Part shown: positions 33,469 through 42,126 of the stretch, piece after piece | How positions within the stretch are numbered: position 1 is the first letter of the stretch | How the letters are laid out: every line of letters begins with the position of its first letter | Assembly: GCA_002721305.1 (NCBI GenBank) | Contig: PBKA01000010.1 | Location: 74,974-117,532, forward strand | Source: Acidimicrobiaceae bacterium | Lineage (GTDB): Bacteria; Actinomycetota; Acidimicrobiia; Acidimicrobiales; Poriferisodalaceae | Length of the DNA: 42,559 nucleotides | Reading direction: 5' to 3' | Notes under the pieces: generated by a model | Databases searched by the model: none | Seen by the model: only the letters and a program-made list of their open reading frames with translations | Told to the model about the DNA's origin: nothing | Made by a program: the position numbers and the translations under genes

Positions 33469-33936
33469 CTAAGCCTCGAGATCATCCAAACCGGTCAACA
33501 AAGTGTTCCAGGAAAGAGTTGCGCATTTAATCCGAACGGGGAATTTGACAACGCCCTTCAACGCTTCAAGGTCACCCAAGGTGAGTGACGTCACCGAAAT
33601 GGACTCGTGATCAGAAGCGCTCATTTCTTCTTCATGTATAGACATCATGGCTTTGAATTTCCGAGTCAAGTCACGAACTTCATCTATTGATGTTCCTTGA
33701 ACAGCCGCCGCCATCATTGAGGCTGAGGCTTGACTAATTGAGCACCCTTGACCAGCGATAAGAAGTTGTTTTATGGAGCCGTCTTCGACCTCGAACGTGA
33801 GTGAAACCTCATCTCCGCACAGGGGGTTGAAACCTTCGCTCTTGAGCGCCGGAGGACAGTCGAGTTCTCCTCGGTGGCGAGGGTTTCGGTAGTGGTCAAG
33901 GATGATTTCCTTATAGAGCTCTTCCAGTCCAGACAC
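33469..33936 (-). CDS. sufU: Zn-dependent sulfur transfer / Fe-S assembly protein SufU
   Basis: A 155-residue SufU. Zinc and sulfur-transfer ligands match the family: Cys40 and Asp42 (NPLCGDEV), Cys65 (GQGCSISQAS) and Cys138 (RIKCATLSW). The insert between Cys65 and Cys138, longer than in IscU, is the SufU hallmark. In Gram-positive bacteria SufU accepts persulfide sulfur from the cysteine desulfurase SufS and hands it to the SufBCD scaffold. It is the last gene of the leftward sufC2-sufS-sufU operon, 14 bp after sufS. Confidence 0.93.
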   Translation of the reverse strand: MSGLEELYKEIILDHYRNPRHRGELDCPPALKSEGFNPLCGDEVSLTFEVEDGSIKQLLIAGQGCSISQASASMMAAAVQGTSIDEVRDLTRKFKAMMSIHEEEMSASDHESISVTSLTLGDLEALKGVVKFPVRIKCATLSWNTLLTGLDDLEA

Positions 33937-33950
33937 GCGAGAACCTCCGT

Positions 33951-35180
33951 CTACACCGAAAACAATTCGCCAGCGAGCTCCAACGAATCGACTAGGGCAT
34001 CAACGTCGGCCTCGGTGTTGTACAAATAAAACGAGGCCCGCGAGGTTGCTCCCACACCCAGCTCCCTCATTAATGGTTTGGCGCAGTGATGACCCGCTCT
34101 TATGCAGATGCCCTGTTGATCCAAGACTTGACTCAAGTCGTGAGGATGAATGTCGCTGTATTGAAGAGATAGAACTCCGCCACGCTGTGACGGATCGGTT
34201 GGCCCGTGGATCACAAGTTCTTCGCCGTACCGGTCCTTTAGGGAGCGGAGGGCATAGTCGGTGAGAGTGACTTCGTGGTGACGTATGTTGTCCATCCCCA
34301 GCGAACTGAGAAAATCGACTGCGGCACCTAGACCAATGATTTCTGCTATCGGAGGCGTTCCTGCCTCAAACTTGTGTGGCAACTCGTTAGGTGTGAATCC
34401 GTCTCGTCGAACATCAAGGATCATTTCACCGCCACCAAGAAATGGTGGCATTGAGTCAAGAATCTCCTCCCGACCCCAAAGCACACCAATGCCGGTTGGT
34501 CCGCACATTTTGTGCCCCGTGAAGCAAAGCAAGTCCGCGTTTAGTTCCTGAACGTCGGTGGGAAGGTGGGGCACGTACTGACTGCCGTCGACCGCGACCA
34601 ACGCTCCCGCTGAATGGGCTCTTTCAGCGATTTCGGCAACTGGGTTTAAGGTTCCCAACACGTTACTCATGGCGGTGATGCTCACCATCTTCACACCGTC
34701 AAGGAGTCGATCCAGATGACTTAAGTCAAGAAGACCTTCGGGGGTGAGAGGTAGCCAACGGATCTCAAAGCCCTTTTCGGCGCTCAGTATCTGCCAGGGA
34801 ACAATGTTCGCATGGTGTTCCATATCAGAGATGAGCACTGCGTCTCCTTGAGAGAGATTGTTTCCTCCCCAAGACCTCGCGATGAGATTGAACGATTCTG
34901 TGGCGTTCTTAGTGAACACGATCTCGTTAGAGGAAGTGCATCCAATGAAACTTGCGATTCGTTTCCTCGCTTGTTCCATTTCCTCCGTTGCCTGAGCAGC
35001 GATTTCGTATGCGCCGCGATGCACATTGGCGTTGATCGTTCTGTAGTACTTGTTCATCGCGTCAATAACGCTGTCAGGTTTTTGTGAAGATGCCGCCGAG
35101 TCCAAATAGACGATCTGATGACCGTTAATGATTTGCGATAACAGAGGGAATCTATCTTTGAGGTCAGAAGGTAACGTCAT
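33951..35180 (-). CDS. sufS: cysteine desulfurase SufS
   Basis: A 409-residue PLP-dependent cysteine desulfurase of the SufS type, supplying sulfur for Fe-S clusters. The N-terminus has IVYLDSAASSQKPDSVIDAM, the Schiff-base lysine is Lys224 in FTGHKMCGPTGIGVLWG, and the persulfide-forming Cys366 lies in RAGHHCAKPLM. The short loop around Cys366 is typical of group II desulfurases that need an acceptor such as SufU. The start overlaps the end of sufC2 by 4 bp (ATGA), indicating coupling. Confidence 0.95.
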   Translation of the reverse strand: MTLPSDLKDRFPLLSQIINGHQIVYLDSAASSQKPDSVIDAMNKYYRTINANVHRGAYEIAAQATEEMEQARKRIASFIGCTSSNEIVFTKNATESFNLIARSWGGNNLSQGDAVLISDMEHHANIVPWQILSAEKGFEIRWLPLTPEGLLDLSHLDRLLDGVKMVSITAMSNVLGTLNPVAEIAERAHSAGALVAVDGSQYVPHLPTDVQELNADLLCFTGHKMCGPTGIGVLWGREEILDSMPPFLGGGEMILDVRRDGFTPNELPHKFEAGTPPIAEIIGLGAAVDFLSSLGMDNIRHHEVTLTDYALRSLKDRYGEELVIHGPTDPSQRGGVLSLQYSDIHPHDLSQVLDQQGICIRAGHHCAKPLMRELGVGATSRASFYLYNTEADVDALVDSLELAGELFSV

Positions 35181-35926
35181 GTTTCGTACCCTTCGTAGCC
35201 TTCGCGTTCGAGTTTTTGAGCCAACTCTGGGCCGCCAGATTCGACAATGCGTCCGTCGAAAAGAATGTGCACGTGATCAGGCTCAAGTTCTGTTAATAGT
35301 CGCTGATAGTGAGTGATCAGTAGAACACCCATCTCTGGACGTGAGTGGTGTACGTCACGGACGCCATTAGCGACGACTTTTAAGGCATCGACATCAAGTC
35401 CCGAGTCTGTTTCATCAAGAACCGCGAATTCAGGTTCCAGAATTGCCAGTTGAAGTATCTCGTTTCTCTTCTTTTCTCCACCTGAAAATCCCTCATTGAG
35501 GTAGCGGTCCATGAATGAGGCATCCATATCGAGGCGAGACATCCACTCCTGCATAGCGACATAGATGTCAATAGCTGATACTTCTTCCCCCCGTCGGGCC
35601 GATGCTGCCTGCCGTAGGAAGTTTCGGACCGAAACACCAGAAATTTCCTGAGGGTACTGAAAGGCGAGAAACATTCCGGCCTTGGCACGGACATCAGCAT
35701 CCCAGTCCGTGATTTCATCACCGTTCATCCGGAGATGGCCAGCAGTCACCTCGTATTCAGGTGAGCCCATCAGTGTTGTAGCAAGTGTTGACTTTCCCGA
35801 CCCGTTCGGACCCATGACCGCGTGTATTTCGCCAGCGTTGATCGTCAGATCAACCCCGTGCAAGATGTCCGGACCTTCGGCGGCCCGAACCTCGAGTGCC
35901 TCAATCTCGAAGAGTGGCGATGCCAT
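35177..35926 (-). CDS. sufC: Fe-S cluster assembly ATPase SufC, paralogue 2
   Basis: A 249-residue SufC from the ATG at 35926; the open frame continues upstream, but the extra part is not protein-like. All motifs are canonical: Walker A GPNGSGKS (39-46), LAFQYPQEISGVSVRNFLR, signature FSGGEKKRNE (148-157), Walker B AVLDETDSGLDVDAL with catalytic Glu172, and ITHYQRLL. It heads a leftward operon with sufS and sufU (4-bp overlap with sufS). This is the second sufC within 4 kb and it differs clearly in sequence from the copy beside sufD. A TACAAT box lies 7 nt before the ATG, so the mRNA may be leaderless. Confidence 0.94.
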   Translation of the reverse strand: MASPLFEIEALEVRAAEGPDILHGVDLTINAGEIHAVMGPNGSGKSTLATTLMGSPEYEVTAGHLRMNGDEITDWDADVRAKAGMFLAFQYPQEISGVSVRNFLRQAASARRGEEVSAIDIYVAMQEWMSRLDMDASFMDRYLNEGFSGGEKKRNEILQLAILEPEFAVLDETDSGLDVDALKVVANGVRDVHHSRPEMGVLLITHYQRLLTELEPDHVHILFDGRIVESGGPELAQKLEREGYEGYET

Positions 35927-35933
35927 ACACCTG

Positions 35934-35972
35934 ATTGTATTGGCGGTAGGACAATTAACACTGTCTCGATAG
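35934..35972 (-). promoter_or_regulatory. candidate suf operator and promoter of sufC2-sufS-sufU
   Basis: On the minus strand CTATCGAGACAG (35972 to 35961) matches the sufD palindrome at 9 of 12 positions, and its flanks (CACT...AGTG, 35959-35974) are themselves symmetrical. Two -10 candidates follow: TTAATT two nt downstream, in the same relation as at sufB and sufD, and TACAAT (35934-35939), 7 nt before the ATG. The weaker match makes this site less certain than the other two. Confidence 0.45.
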
Positions 35973-36012
35973 TGCAAATCAACGTCGTAAGCGGTTGATG
36001 ATTTGTGATTGG

Positions 36013-37368
36013 TTATCTGCTGAGAAAGTCTCGGCACACGTCAAGCCAAAATTGAGTTGTCAAACTTAATGACTCGACGTCTATTCGTTCGTTGTGTCCG
36101 TGAAAACGGCTCATGAAATCGCTGGATTTCAAGTCGGGGCTGAATAGGCCAGCGCCATAGGCGACTGAACCGAGATTCCGGTACACGCGCGCGTCAGTGA
36201 AACCGACTATGAGTTGGGGAGAAAGACGAGCGCCAGGGAAGGGCTGATTGACGGCCTTTTGGATGGTGTCCCACATCGGGTTGTCTATCCGACTGATGCT
36301 TGCGGGATCATTCATAATGATCTCTACGTCAACTTGGTCCGCTAGGTCTCCCAAGGCGGTGTCCAAATGCGCTTGAACCTCCGCTGTTGACTCGCCGGGA
36401 AGAGTACGTATATCAACATTGACATCGATTTGATCTGGGATGACGTTGGTCTTCATCCGTCGGTCAGATTCGGCAACATTGGGTGAAAACGTTGTGTGGG
36501 TGCAACTGTAGAAATGACGAGCGAGCCCCTCGACTGGATGCGAGTCCAGCCAATCTTCGATTTTTTCTGCATCAAGCATGACGGACTTGGTCTCTTGGTC
36601 AACGTCGAGGATGTCGACCTGTTGACGCCACAGTTCGTGGAATTGTGGTGGTGGTCTGTAGTCAGCGAGGCGTTGCACGACGCCGGCGGCCCTCACCAGC
36701 GCATTGTCTGACTTGAACGGTGCCGAACCATGACCAGGTGTCCCCTTGATGCGGAGCCGACGCCAAGCGACACCTTTTTCTCCCACATTTATTCCGATGT
36801 ATGGATTGTCTGAGGTCCCGCTGTGCAGTCCACCATTTTCGGTGAGCACGTAGTCAGCCATGATTGCCTCGGGGTGATGGTCTGCCATCCACTGCGCGCC
36901 GTGAGCTGATCCGGACTCCTCATCTGCGACCGCGAAGTAGATGAAATCTCCTGACGGTCGAAAATCGGTTTCGGCGAGATGCTTGAATGCCACTGCTTGG
37001 GAGGACGTTAAGTTGAGCATGTCAACGGCACCTCGACCCCAAACTTCTCCGTCTATGAGTTCGCCTCCGAAAGGATCGCGTTCCCAACCGGCAGGATTCA
37101 CTGGAACGACGTCGGTATGACCCATCAAACACAAGCTCGGAGCGCTTGGATCTGTGCCGGCTATACGAGCGACTAATGATTTCCTACCCGACGTAGGCTC
37201 GAAGGTCTCAATTTCGACACCAGGCCCCTCGAGAAACGTCTCTAAAGCATCGCTATTGAGAACCTCGTTTCCTGAGGTAGAAGTCCCGTCGTTAACGCAC
37301 GCATTCCTAATCAGCGTTTGCAACAGTTCGACTGTTGTCTGTGTCCGAGCTTCTTTTTCGGTGGTCAT
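36013..37368 (-). CDS. M20 family metallopeptidase / amidohydrolase
   Basis: A 451-residue M20/M25/M40 peptidase. Metal ligands are visible in LCLMGHTDVVPVNPAGW (His and Asp), VWGRGAVDMLN (bridging Asp) and YFAVADEESGSAHGAQW (Glu-Glu, general base and ligand). A dimerisation domain sits in the middle (about 195-330), and the last ligand His is near FMSRFHGHNERIDVESL. The family hydrolyses N-acylated amino acids, dipeptides or carbamoyl compounds; specificity is not readable. It lies upstream of sufC2 in the same orientation with 86 bp between, but sufC2 appears to have its own promoter. Confidence 0.9.
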   Translation of the reverse strand: MTTEKEARTQTTVELLQTLIRNACVNDGTSTSGNEVLNSDALETFLEGPGVEIETFEPTSGRKSLVARIAGTDPSAPSLCLMGHTDVVPVNPAGWERDPFGGELIDGEVWGRGAVDMLNLTSSQAVAFKHLAETDFRPSGDFIYFAVADEESGSAHGAQWMADHHPEAIMADYVLTENGGLHSGTSDNPYIGINVGEKGVAWRRLRIKGTPGHGSAPFKSDNALVRAAGVVQRLADYRPPPQFHELWRQQVDILDVDQETKSVMLDAEKIEDWLDSHPVEGLARHFYSCTHTTFSPNVAESDRRMKTNVIPDQIDVNVDIRTLPGESTAEVQAHLDTALGDLADQVDVEIIMNDPASISRIDNPMWDTIQKAVNQPFPGARLSPQLIVGFTDARVYRNLGSVAYGAGLFSPDLKSSDFMSRFHGHNERIDVESLSLTTQFWLDVCRDFLSR

Positions 37369-37479
37369 GAGATGAGCGTAGAGCGATTAACCACTTGATG
37401 TCGCCCGATATAGACAAGGCCCAAAAGCTGCCAACTCGTATGAAATGTCAAGTGACTCAGCTTGTGGTGAAATAACGAA

Positions 37480-38901
37480 GTGACCAATGAGGCGTTGTGC
37501 GACCTAACAGCATTAGAAATGCGACATCTATTGTTACAAGGGGACATCAGTGCTCGAGAGTTGCTGGCAGCGCACCTAGCTCGAATTGAACGCATAAACC
37601 CAGAAGTCAATGCCATCGTCACCCTCGTACCGGAGCTAGCTAGCGCCTTAGCGGATCAAGCAGATAATGCCTATGCCCGAGGAGAACCTCTGGGATTACT
37701 TCACGGGTTGCCTGTCGCTCACAAGGACCTGGTTGACACCGCAGGGGTTCGCACCACCTTGGGTTCGCCAATCTACCGAGACCGGGTACCCGACGAAGAC
37801 GATCTGATTGTCGAACGTATGAGAGCTGCGGGCGCGGTTATGGTCGGCAAAACCAACACCCCGGAGTTTGGCGCAGGGTCCCAGACGTTCAACCAAGTGT
37901 TCGGAGTTACCTCGAACCCCTATGACACCTCGCGTACGTGTGGCGGGAGTAGCGGCGGAGCAGCAGTAGCGCTTGCGGCACGCATGCTGCCACTTGCAGA
38001 TGGCTCCGACTTAGGTGGTTCTCTTCGAAACCCGGCATCATTTTGCAACGTGGTGGGATTCAGACCCTCCCCGGGCCGGGTCCCCACGGTCCCTAGCACC
38101 AATCTGTGGCTTCACATTGCCACCAAGGGGCCCATGGCCCGGAACGTGAGTGACGTAGCGTTGTTTATGCAGGTCATAGGGGGACCGCACCGATTAGCTC
38201 CGAACTCGAATAATGAATCACCAGAGATATTTGAAGGGTCTCTGGAACGAGATCTTCGGGGGCTCAAAGTGGCATGGTCCCCGGACTTGGGTGGTCTACC
38301 TGTGGACCCGTCTGTTCGCAAAGCCCTTGCTTCGACTCCAGATGTTCTTTCAGATTTAGGTTGCGACATTGTGGAGAAATGGCCAGACCTGTCTGATGCG
38401 CCCGAAATTTTTCAGACGCTTCGGGCCGGAATTTTTGCCCACAGCTATTCTCCGTTACTCGAAAAGCACAGAGATCAATTAAAAGAAACAGTCATATGGA
38501 ATGCCGAAAAAGGGCTGGCTATGACCATGAAGGACCATGCCGAAGCGTGTAACAAGCAAGCCCGCATGTTTGCCGAACTCCAAGACTTCATGGAAGACAT
38601 TGAGTTCTTGGCTTGTCCCGTCACTCAGGTGCCGCCCTTCGCCAAAGGCATCGAATACATCCGCGAAATCGAAGGCGTTCATTTCGACACTTATATCGAT
38701 TGGATGCGCTCGTGCAGTGACATAACCACGACAACCCACCCGGCGATATCGGTACCCGCAGCGTTTACCGATGACGGCTTGCCAGTTGGACTGCAGCTGG
38801 TTGGCGGGAGCCTCCAAGATCGTTCAGTATTGGAGTTGGCGTACGCCTACGAGAAAGCTACCGGTGTAGGGGAACGACAACCCGCCCTGTTGGATTCCTA
38901 A
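37480..38901 (+). CDS. amidase signature family enzyme
   Basis: A 473-residue amidase. The Ser-cisSer-Lys triad is Lys82 (GLPVAHKDLVDTAG), the cis-Ser in CGGSSGGAA (157-158) and nucleophile Ser181 in DLGGSLRNPASF. The N-terminus (LTALEMRHLLLQGDISAREL) and VMVGKTNTPEFGAGSQTFN are standard, as is the late PAISVPAAFTDDGLPVGLQL block. Members hydrolyse amides to acids and ammonia; lacking GatB/GatC neighbours and with a general amidase pattern, it is unlikely to be GatA. It starts at GTG 37480, is divergent from the M20 peptidase across 111 bp, and converges on the glutamine-synthetase-like gene. Confidence 0.9.
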   Translation: MTNEALCDLTALEMRHLLLQGDISARELLAAHLARIERINPEVNAIVTLVPELASALADQADNAYARGEPLGLLHGLPVAHKDLVDTAGVRTTLGSPIYRDRVPDEDDLIVERMRAAGAVMVGKTNTPEFGAGSQTFNQVFGVTSNPYDTSRTCGGSSGGAAVALAARMLPLADGSDLGGSLRNPASFCNVVGFRPSPGRVPTVPSTNLWLHIATKGPMARNVSDVALFMQVIGGPHRLAPNSNNESPEIFEGSLERDLRGLKVAWSPDLGGLPVDPSVRKALASTPDVLSDLGCDIVEKWPDLSDAPEIFQTLRAGIFAHSYSPLLEKHRDQLKETVIWNAEKGLAMTMKDHAEACNKQARMFAELQDFMEDIEFLACPVTQVPPFAKGIEYIREIEGVHFDTYIDWMRSCSDITTTTHPAISVPAAFTDDGLPVGLQLVGGSLQDRSVLELAYAYEKATGVGERQPALLDS

Positions 38902-38913
38902 GACACTGAAGTT

Positions 38914-38929
38914 GACGACGAATGTCGTC
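38914..38929. terminator. short hairpin between convergent amidase and glutamine-synthetase-like genes
   Basis: GACGAC-GAAT-GTCGTC is a perfect 6-bp stem with a 4-nt loop in the 34-bp gap between two convergent genes, a fitting place for a bidirectional terminator. No U-rich run follows on either strand, so the call is tentative. Confidence 0.38.
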
Positions 38930-38935
38930 CGGAAG

Positions 38936-40300
38936 TCAGATGCGTTCAAAGTACCTTTTCCGCTCCCAGTCCGTCACTGCGGACTCAAATGCGGTGCTTT
39001 CACTCAACCAGAAGTGGGTGTAGTGATCCACCACCGCGTCGCCGAACGCCCGTCTAGCCACGGAACTTGCTTCGAAAAGCTCCGTCGCGTCGCGCAGCGA
39101 AGTCGGCAGGGAACGCGTTCCAGATTCGTAGGCGTCGCCCTCAAATACAGGTGGAGGCTCCGTTTTTCCTTCAAGCCCTTCCAACCCGGCGGCGATCGCG
39201 GCGGCATAAGCCAAATAAGGATTGACGTCGGCCCCAGGCACCCGACACTCAATGCGCAACGATTGACCTTCGCCGACGATGCGAAAACCGGCCGTCCGAT
39301 TGTCGGGTGACCAAGCAGCCCCGGTCGGTGCCCAAGACTTTGATTGGTAACGCTTATAGGAGTTGACGGTAGGAGCGAAACACGGCATCAACTCTTGGAG
39401 GTGTGCTAACCAACCACCCAAGAAATGGAGGAACGTATCGGAAACCTCTAGTCCTGCTACCTCCTGAGAACCCGAGAACAGGTTGGTGGCTTGGTCCGTC
39501 GACCAAAGGCTGAGATGAAGATGAGAACTCGAGCCTGCTTCGGTGTCGTGTGGTTTCGCCATGAAAGTCGCCGCGGCTCCCTTCTGATCGGCCACTTCCT
39601 TGACACATTGCTTCAGCAACACATGCCGGTCAGCCATCTCGAGAGTTTCACACCACCGGATATTCAACTCATGTTGTCCGCGGCCGAACTCACCTTTAGT
39701 TGACTCAACCGGAATTGCCATGTCCTTGAGATACCGTCGAAAGGCACCGTTGAGATCTTCGGTGCGTGCGCCCTGTAATAGGTGGTAGTCCTCGATGTAC
39801 CAACCGGCCGGTTCTAGGTTGTTGTAGCCGTCTTGTGCAGCGTCTCGATAAGACGTTCGGTATAGAAAATACTCAAGTTCTGAAGCTGCCATCGCTCGGA
39901 TATTGAGAGCCTCAATGCGGTTGATCTGTTCGCGAAGGATTGATCTTGGAGCTACCGCAATGGGGTTGCCATCGTCAGTCGTAGGATCACAGATGACCAA
40001 GGCGGTTCGGTCAAGCCAAGGCACCGGTCTAAGAGTCTTGACGTCTGGAGTGAGATGAAGATCTCCATAGCCCAGATCCCAATTAGAAAAAGCGAATCCC
40101 TCGATCGGCTCCATTTCCATGTCGACGGTTAAGAGGTAATCGCAAGCGTGAGTACCGGATGGATCTTCAAGAAAGAAGTCGGCATCGAGACGTTTCCCCA
40201 TGAGGCGTCCGTAATGATCAGTGAAAGCCAACACAACTGTGTCGATACGACCCGCTTTGGTTGCCTCAAGGAGTTCTTCGTGGCTCCAAGTATCAGTCAT
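38936..40300 (-). CDS. glutamine synthetase family protein, gamma-glutamylamine-synthetase-like
   Basis: A 454-residue GS-fold ligase from the ATG at 40300; an ATG eight codons upstream is open but less likely. AFTDHYGRLMGKRLDADFF is the N-terminal beta-grasp. GRGQHELNIRWCETLEMADR and FMAKPHDTEAGSSSHLHLSL carry Mg2+ and ATP ligands, and RTAGFRIVGEGQSLRIECRV and GADVNPYLAYAAAIAAGL close the site. The pattern differs from ammonia-assimilating GlnA and resembles PuuA/GlnA3-like enzymes that join glutamate to amines. A role in polyamine or amine catabolism is inferred. It is divergent from the DrrA-like gene. Confidence 0.82.
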   Translation of the reverse strand: MTDTWSHEELLEATKAGRIDTVVLAFTDHYGRLMGKRLDADFFLEDPSGTHACDYLLTVDMEMEPIEGFAFSNWDLGYGDLHLTPDVKTLRPVPWLDRTALVICDPTTDDGNPIAVAPRSILREQINRIEALNIRAMAASELEYFLYRTSYRDAAQDGYNNLEPAGWYIEDYHLLQGARTEDLNGAFRRYLKDMAIPVESTKGEFGRGQHELNIRWCETLEMADRHVLLKQCVKEVADQKGAAATFMAKPHDTEAGSSSHLHLSLWSTDQATNLFSGSQEVAGLEVSDTFLHFLGGWLAHLQELMPCFAPTVNSYKRYQSKSWAPTGAAWSPDNRTAGFRIVGEGQSLRIECRVPGADVNPYLAYAAAIAAGLEGLEGKTEPPPVFEGDAYESGTRSLPTSLRDATELFEASSVARRAFGDAVVDHYTHFWLSESTAFESAVTDWERKRYFERI

Positions 40301-40380
40301 ACCCCAACCGTAGTTGCAGCTCACCGGTCGGTGTCCAGACCGTTGGCTCTGCGATATAGCTAACGGTAGGGTTGGCTCTT
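40301..40380. promoter_or_regulatory. divergent region between glutamine-synthetase-like and ABC exporter genes
   Basis: An 80-bp gap holding both promoters. CACCG-GT-CGGTG (40322-40333) is a 12-bp inverted repeat that could be an operator. I see no small gene or further structure. Confidence 0.3.
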
Positions 40381-41334
40381 ATGACCGAACTCGCGATTGA
40401 GGCGCGCGGACTGGTGCGAAAGTTCGCTGATAATCGTGCAGTTGATGGTGTTGATTTAGCAATCCCACGAGGAGAAATTTACGGATTTCTGGGCCCAAAT
40501 GGTGCCGGAAAATCAACGACAGTGAGAGTCCTATGCACCTTGCTTTCACCGACCGAGGGTTCGGCGACCGTAGCGGGTCACGATGTGGTGCAAGACCCAG
40601 GGAAAGTTAGGGTCCGCATAGGTGTAGCGCTTCAGGACGCGGCGCTAGACGACAAACAAAGCGGGCGAGAGATTCTGGAATTACAGGCTCGTCTCTTTGG
40701 TCTCAGTTTGGCGGACCGAACTGAACGAGTTGAACGGTCGATAGAACTGGCTGATCTGGGTGACGCGATTGATGAGTGGGTGCAGACTTACAGCGGGGGA
40801 ATGAAACGCCGACTTGATCTAGCCGCGAGTCTCATTCATGATCCGGAGGTTTTGTTCTTAGATGAGCCGACTACAGGTCTTGACCCGGTGAGCAGAGTTC
40901 GAGTGTGGGACGAAGTAAGACGCCTCAATCAAAAATTCGGCGTCACTGTGTTCTTGACCACCCAGTATCTGGAAGAAGCTGACGCGCTTGCCGATCGGGT
41001 CGGAATTATTGATCAAGGTCGAATCGTTCAAGAAGGCACCCCTGCCGACCTCAAACGGACCGTTGGGGCTGACGTTATTGTCGTCGAGTTGGGAGAGAAT
41101 CTAGAACGAGCTGCAGCCGCGGCGAACGACTTGCCGGCTGTGGACGAGGTCACCACTGGTCCTCAGGGCCTAACCATCTCCACCGCTGACGGAGCAGGTC
41201 TTGTTGCCGACGTCGCCGTAGCTTTCAGTCGACAAGGCATTTCCCCGCGATCATTGACGGTGCGAACGCCCTCATTGGATGACGTTTTTCTTCGCGCCAC
41301 AGGTCACCGCCTGTCTCACGAGATCGACGAATAA
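40381..41334 (+). CDS. ABC transporter ATP-binding protein, DrrA family
   Basis: A 317-residue ATPase of the daunorubicin-resistance type. Walker A is GPNGAGKSTTV, the signature is YSGGMKRRLDLAASL, and Walker B is VLFLDEPTTGLDPVSR, followed by LTTQYLEEADALADRVGIID. The C-terminal 90 residues are the DrrA-type extension (VIVVELGENLERAAAAANDL), ending with SLDDVFLRATGH. The ATG at 40381 is preferred over a TTG three codons earlier. It pairs with the permease 2 bp downstream. DrrAB homologues export lipids or drugs; the substrate here is unknown. Confidence 0.9.
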   Translation: MTELAIEARGLVRKFADNRAVDGVDLAIPRGEIYGFLGPNGAGKSTTVRVLCTLLSPTEGSATVAGHDVVQDPGKVRVRIGVALQDAALDDKQSGREILELQARLFGLSLADRTERVERSIELADLGDAIDEWVQTYSGGMKRRLDLAASLIHDPEVLFLDEPTTGLDPVSRVRVWDEVRRLNQKFGVTVFLTTQYLEEADALADRVGIIDQGRIVQEGTPADLKRTVGADVIVVELGENLERAAAAANDLPAVDEVTTGPQGLTISTADGAGLVADVAVAFSRQGISPRSLTVRTPSLDDVFLRATGHRLSHEIDE

Positions 41335-41336
41335 CG

Positions 41337-42122
41337 ATGCAGCGCGAGCCGATCGCAAAACGAAACAGCTTCTTTGGTGACATTAGAACGATCGCTCGTA
41401 GGGCTATTCGCAGTCTCTCCCGGGAGCCAGAATTCATCGGACCAGCTTTGGCGATCCCCGTTTTCTTCTTTGTTGTCAATATCGGCGCCCTTGAATCTTT
41501 CGTGGAACGACAGCCAGGAATTGATTACCGCGCTTTTCAGTTGCCAGTGGCGATTGTCTTCGCAGTTACGGGAATATCACGTGCAAACATGCTGGTGACC
41601 GATATCCAGACCGGGTACTTGGATCGGATGCTTGTGACGCCCATACGCCGGGTTTCACTGCTACTCGGCCTGATGGTCGCCGACATCGTCTTGGCCCTGG
41701 CATTGGCTGCAGTCGTGTTGCTTCTCGGCTTTGCGGTTGGAGTCAGTTTTGGAACGGGCGTTACTGGCCTGATGGTGTTCGTGGTGCTATCGATGGCTTG
41801 GAGCCTTACTTTCACTGGATTCCCCTACACCATTGCTCTACGAACCGGCAATCCAGCTGCAGTGAACTCCGCTTTCTTGATCTTTTTCCCTTTCGCTTTT
41901 CTTACCCCGAGCTTTTTACCTCGGGAGTTGATGAGCGGATGGCTGAAAACAGTTGCCGCTTGGAACCCTGTCACTTATCTGCTGGAGGGTATGCGGTCCG
42001 TCCTTTCGGACGGCTGGGAATTCGACCTGTTACTTAAGGCAGTTGCAGCGATAGTCGGGCTAGGGCTAGTCACCTTTACCATGGCATTTCGCGCACTTGG
42101 TCGCCGGCTCGCAACAGGTTAG
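41337..42122 (+). CDS. ABC-2 type transporter permease, DrrB family
   Basis: A 261-residue membrane protein with six predicted helices. It has the ABC-2 family segments DIQTGYLDRMLVTPIRRVSL and FPFAFLTPSFLPRELMSGWL, followed by NPVTYLLEGMR, which match DrrB-like permeases. It starts 2 bp after the DrrA-like ATPase gene and is surely its partner. The next gene, an MBL hydrolase, is convergent only 4 bp away. Confidence 0.88.
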   Translation: MQREPIAKRNSFFGDIRTIARRAIRSLSREPEFIGPALAIPVFFFVVNIGALESFVERQPGIDYRAFQLPVAIVFAVTGISRANMLVTDIQTGYLDRMLVTPIRRVSLLLGLMVADIVLALALAAVVLLLGFAVGVSFGTGVTGLMVFVVLSMAWSLTFTGFPYTIALRTGNPAAVNSAFLIFFPFAFLTPSFLPRELMSGWLKTVAAWNPVTYLLEGMRSVLSDGWEFDLLLKAVAAIVGLGLVTFTMAFRALGRRLATG

Positions 42123-42126
42123 TCCT

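Noticed and set aside
40381-42122. DrrAB-type transporter as part of an antibiotic gene cluster
   Set aside because: No biosynthetic genes are nearby; DrrAB-like exporters are common housekeeping transporters in actinobacteria.
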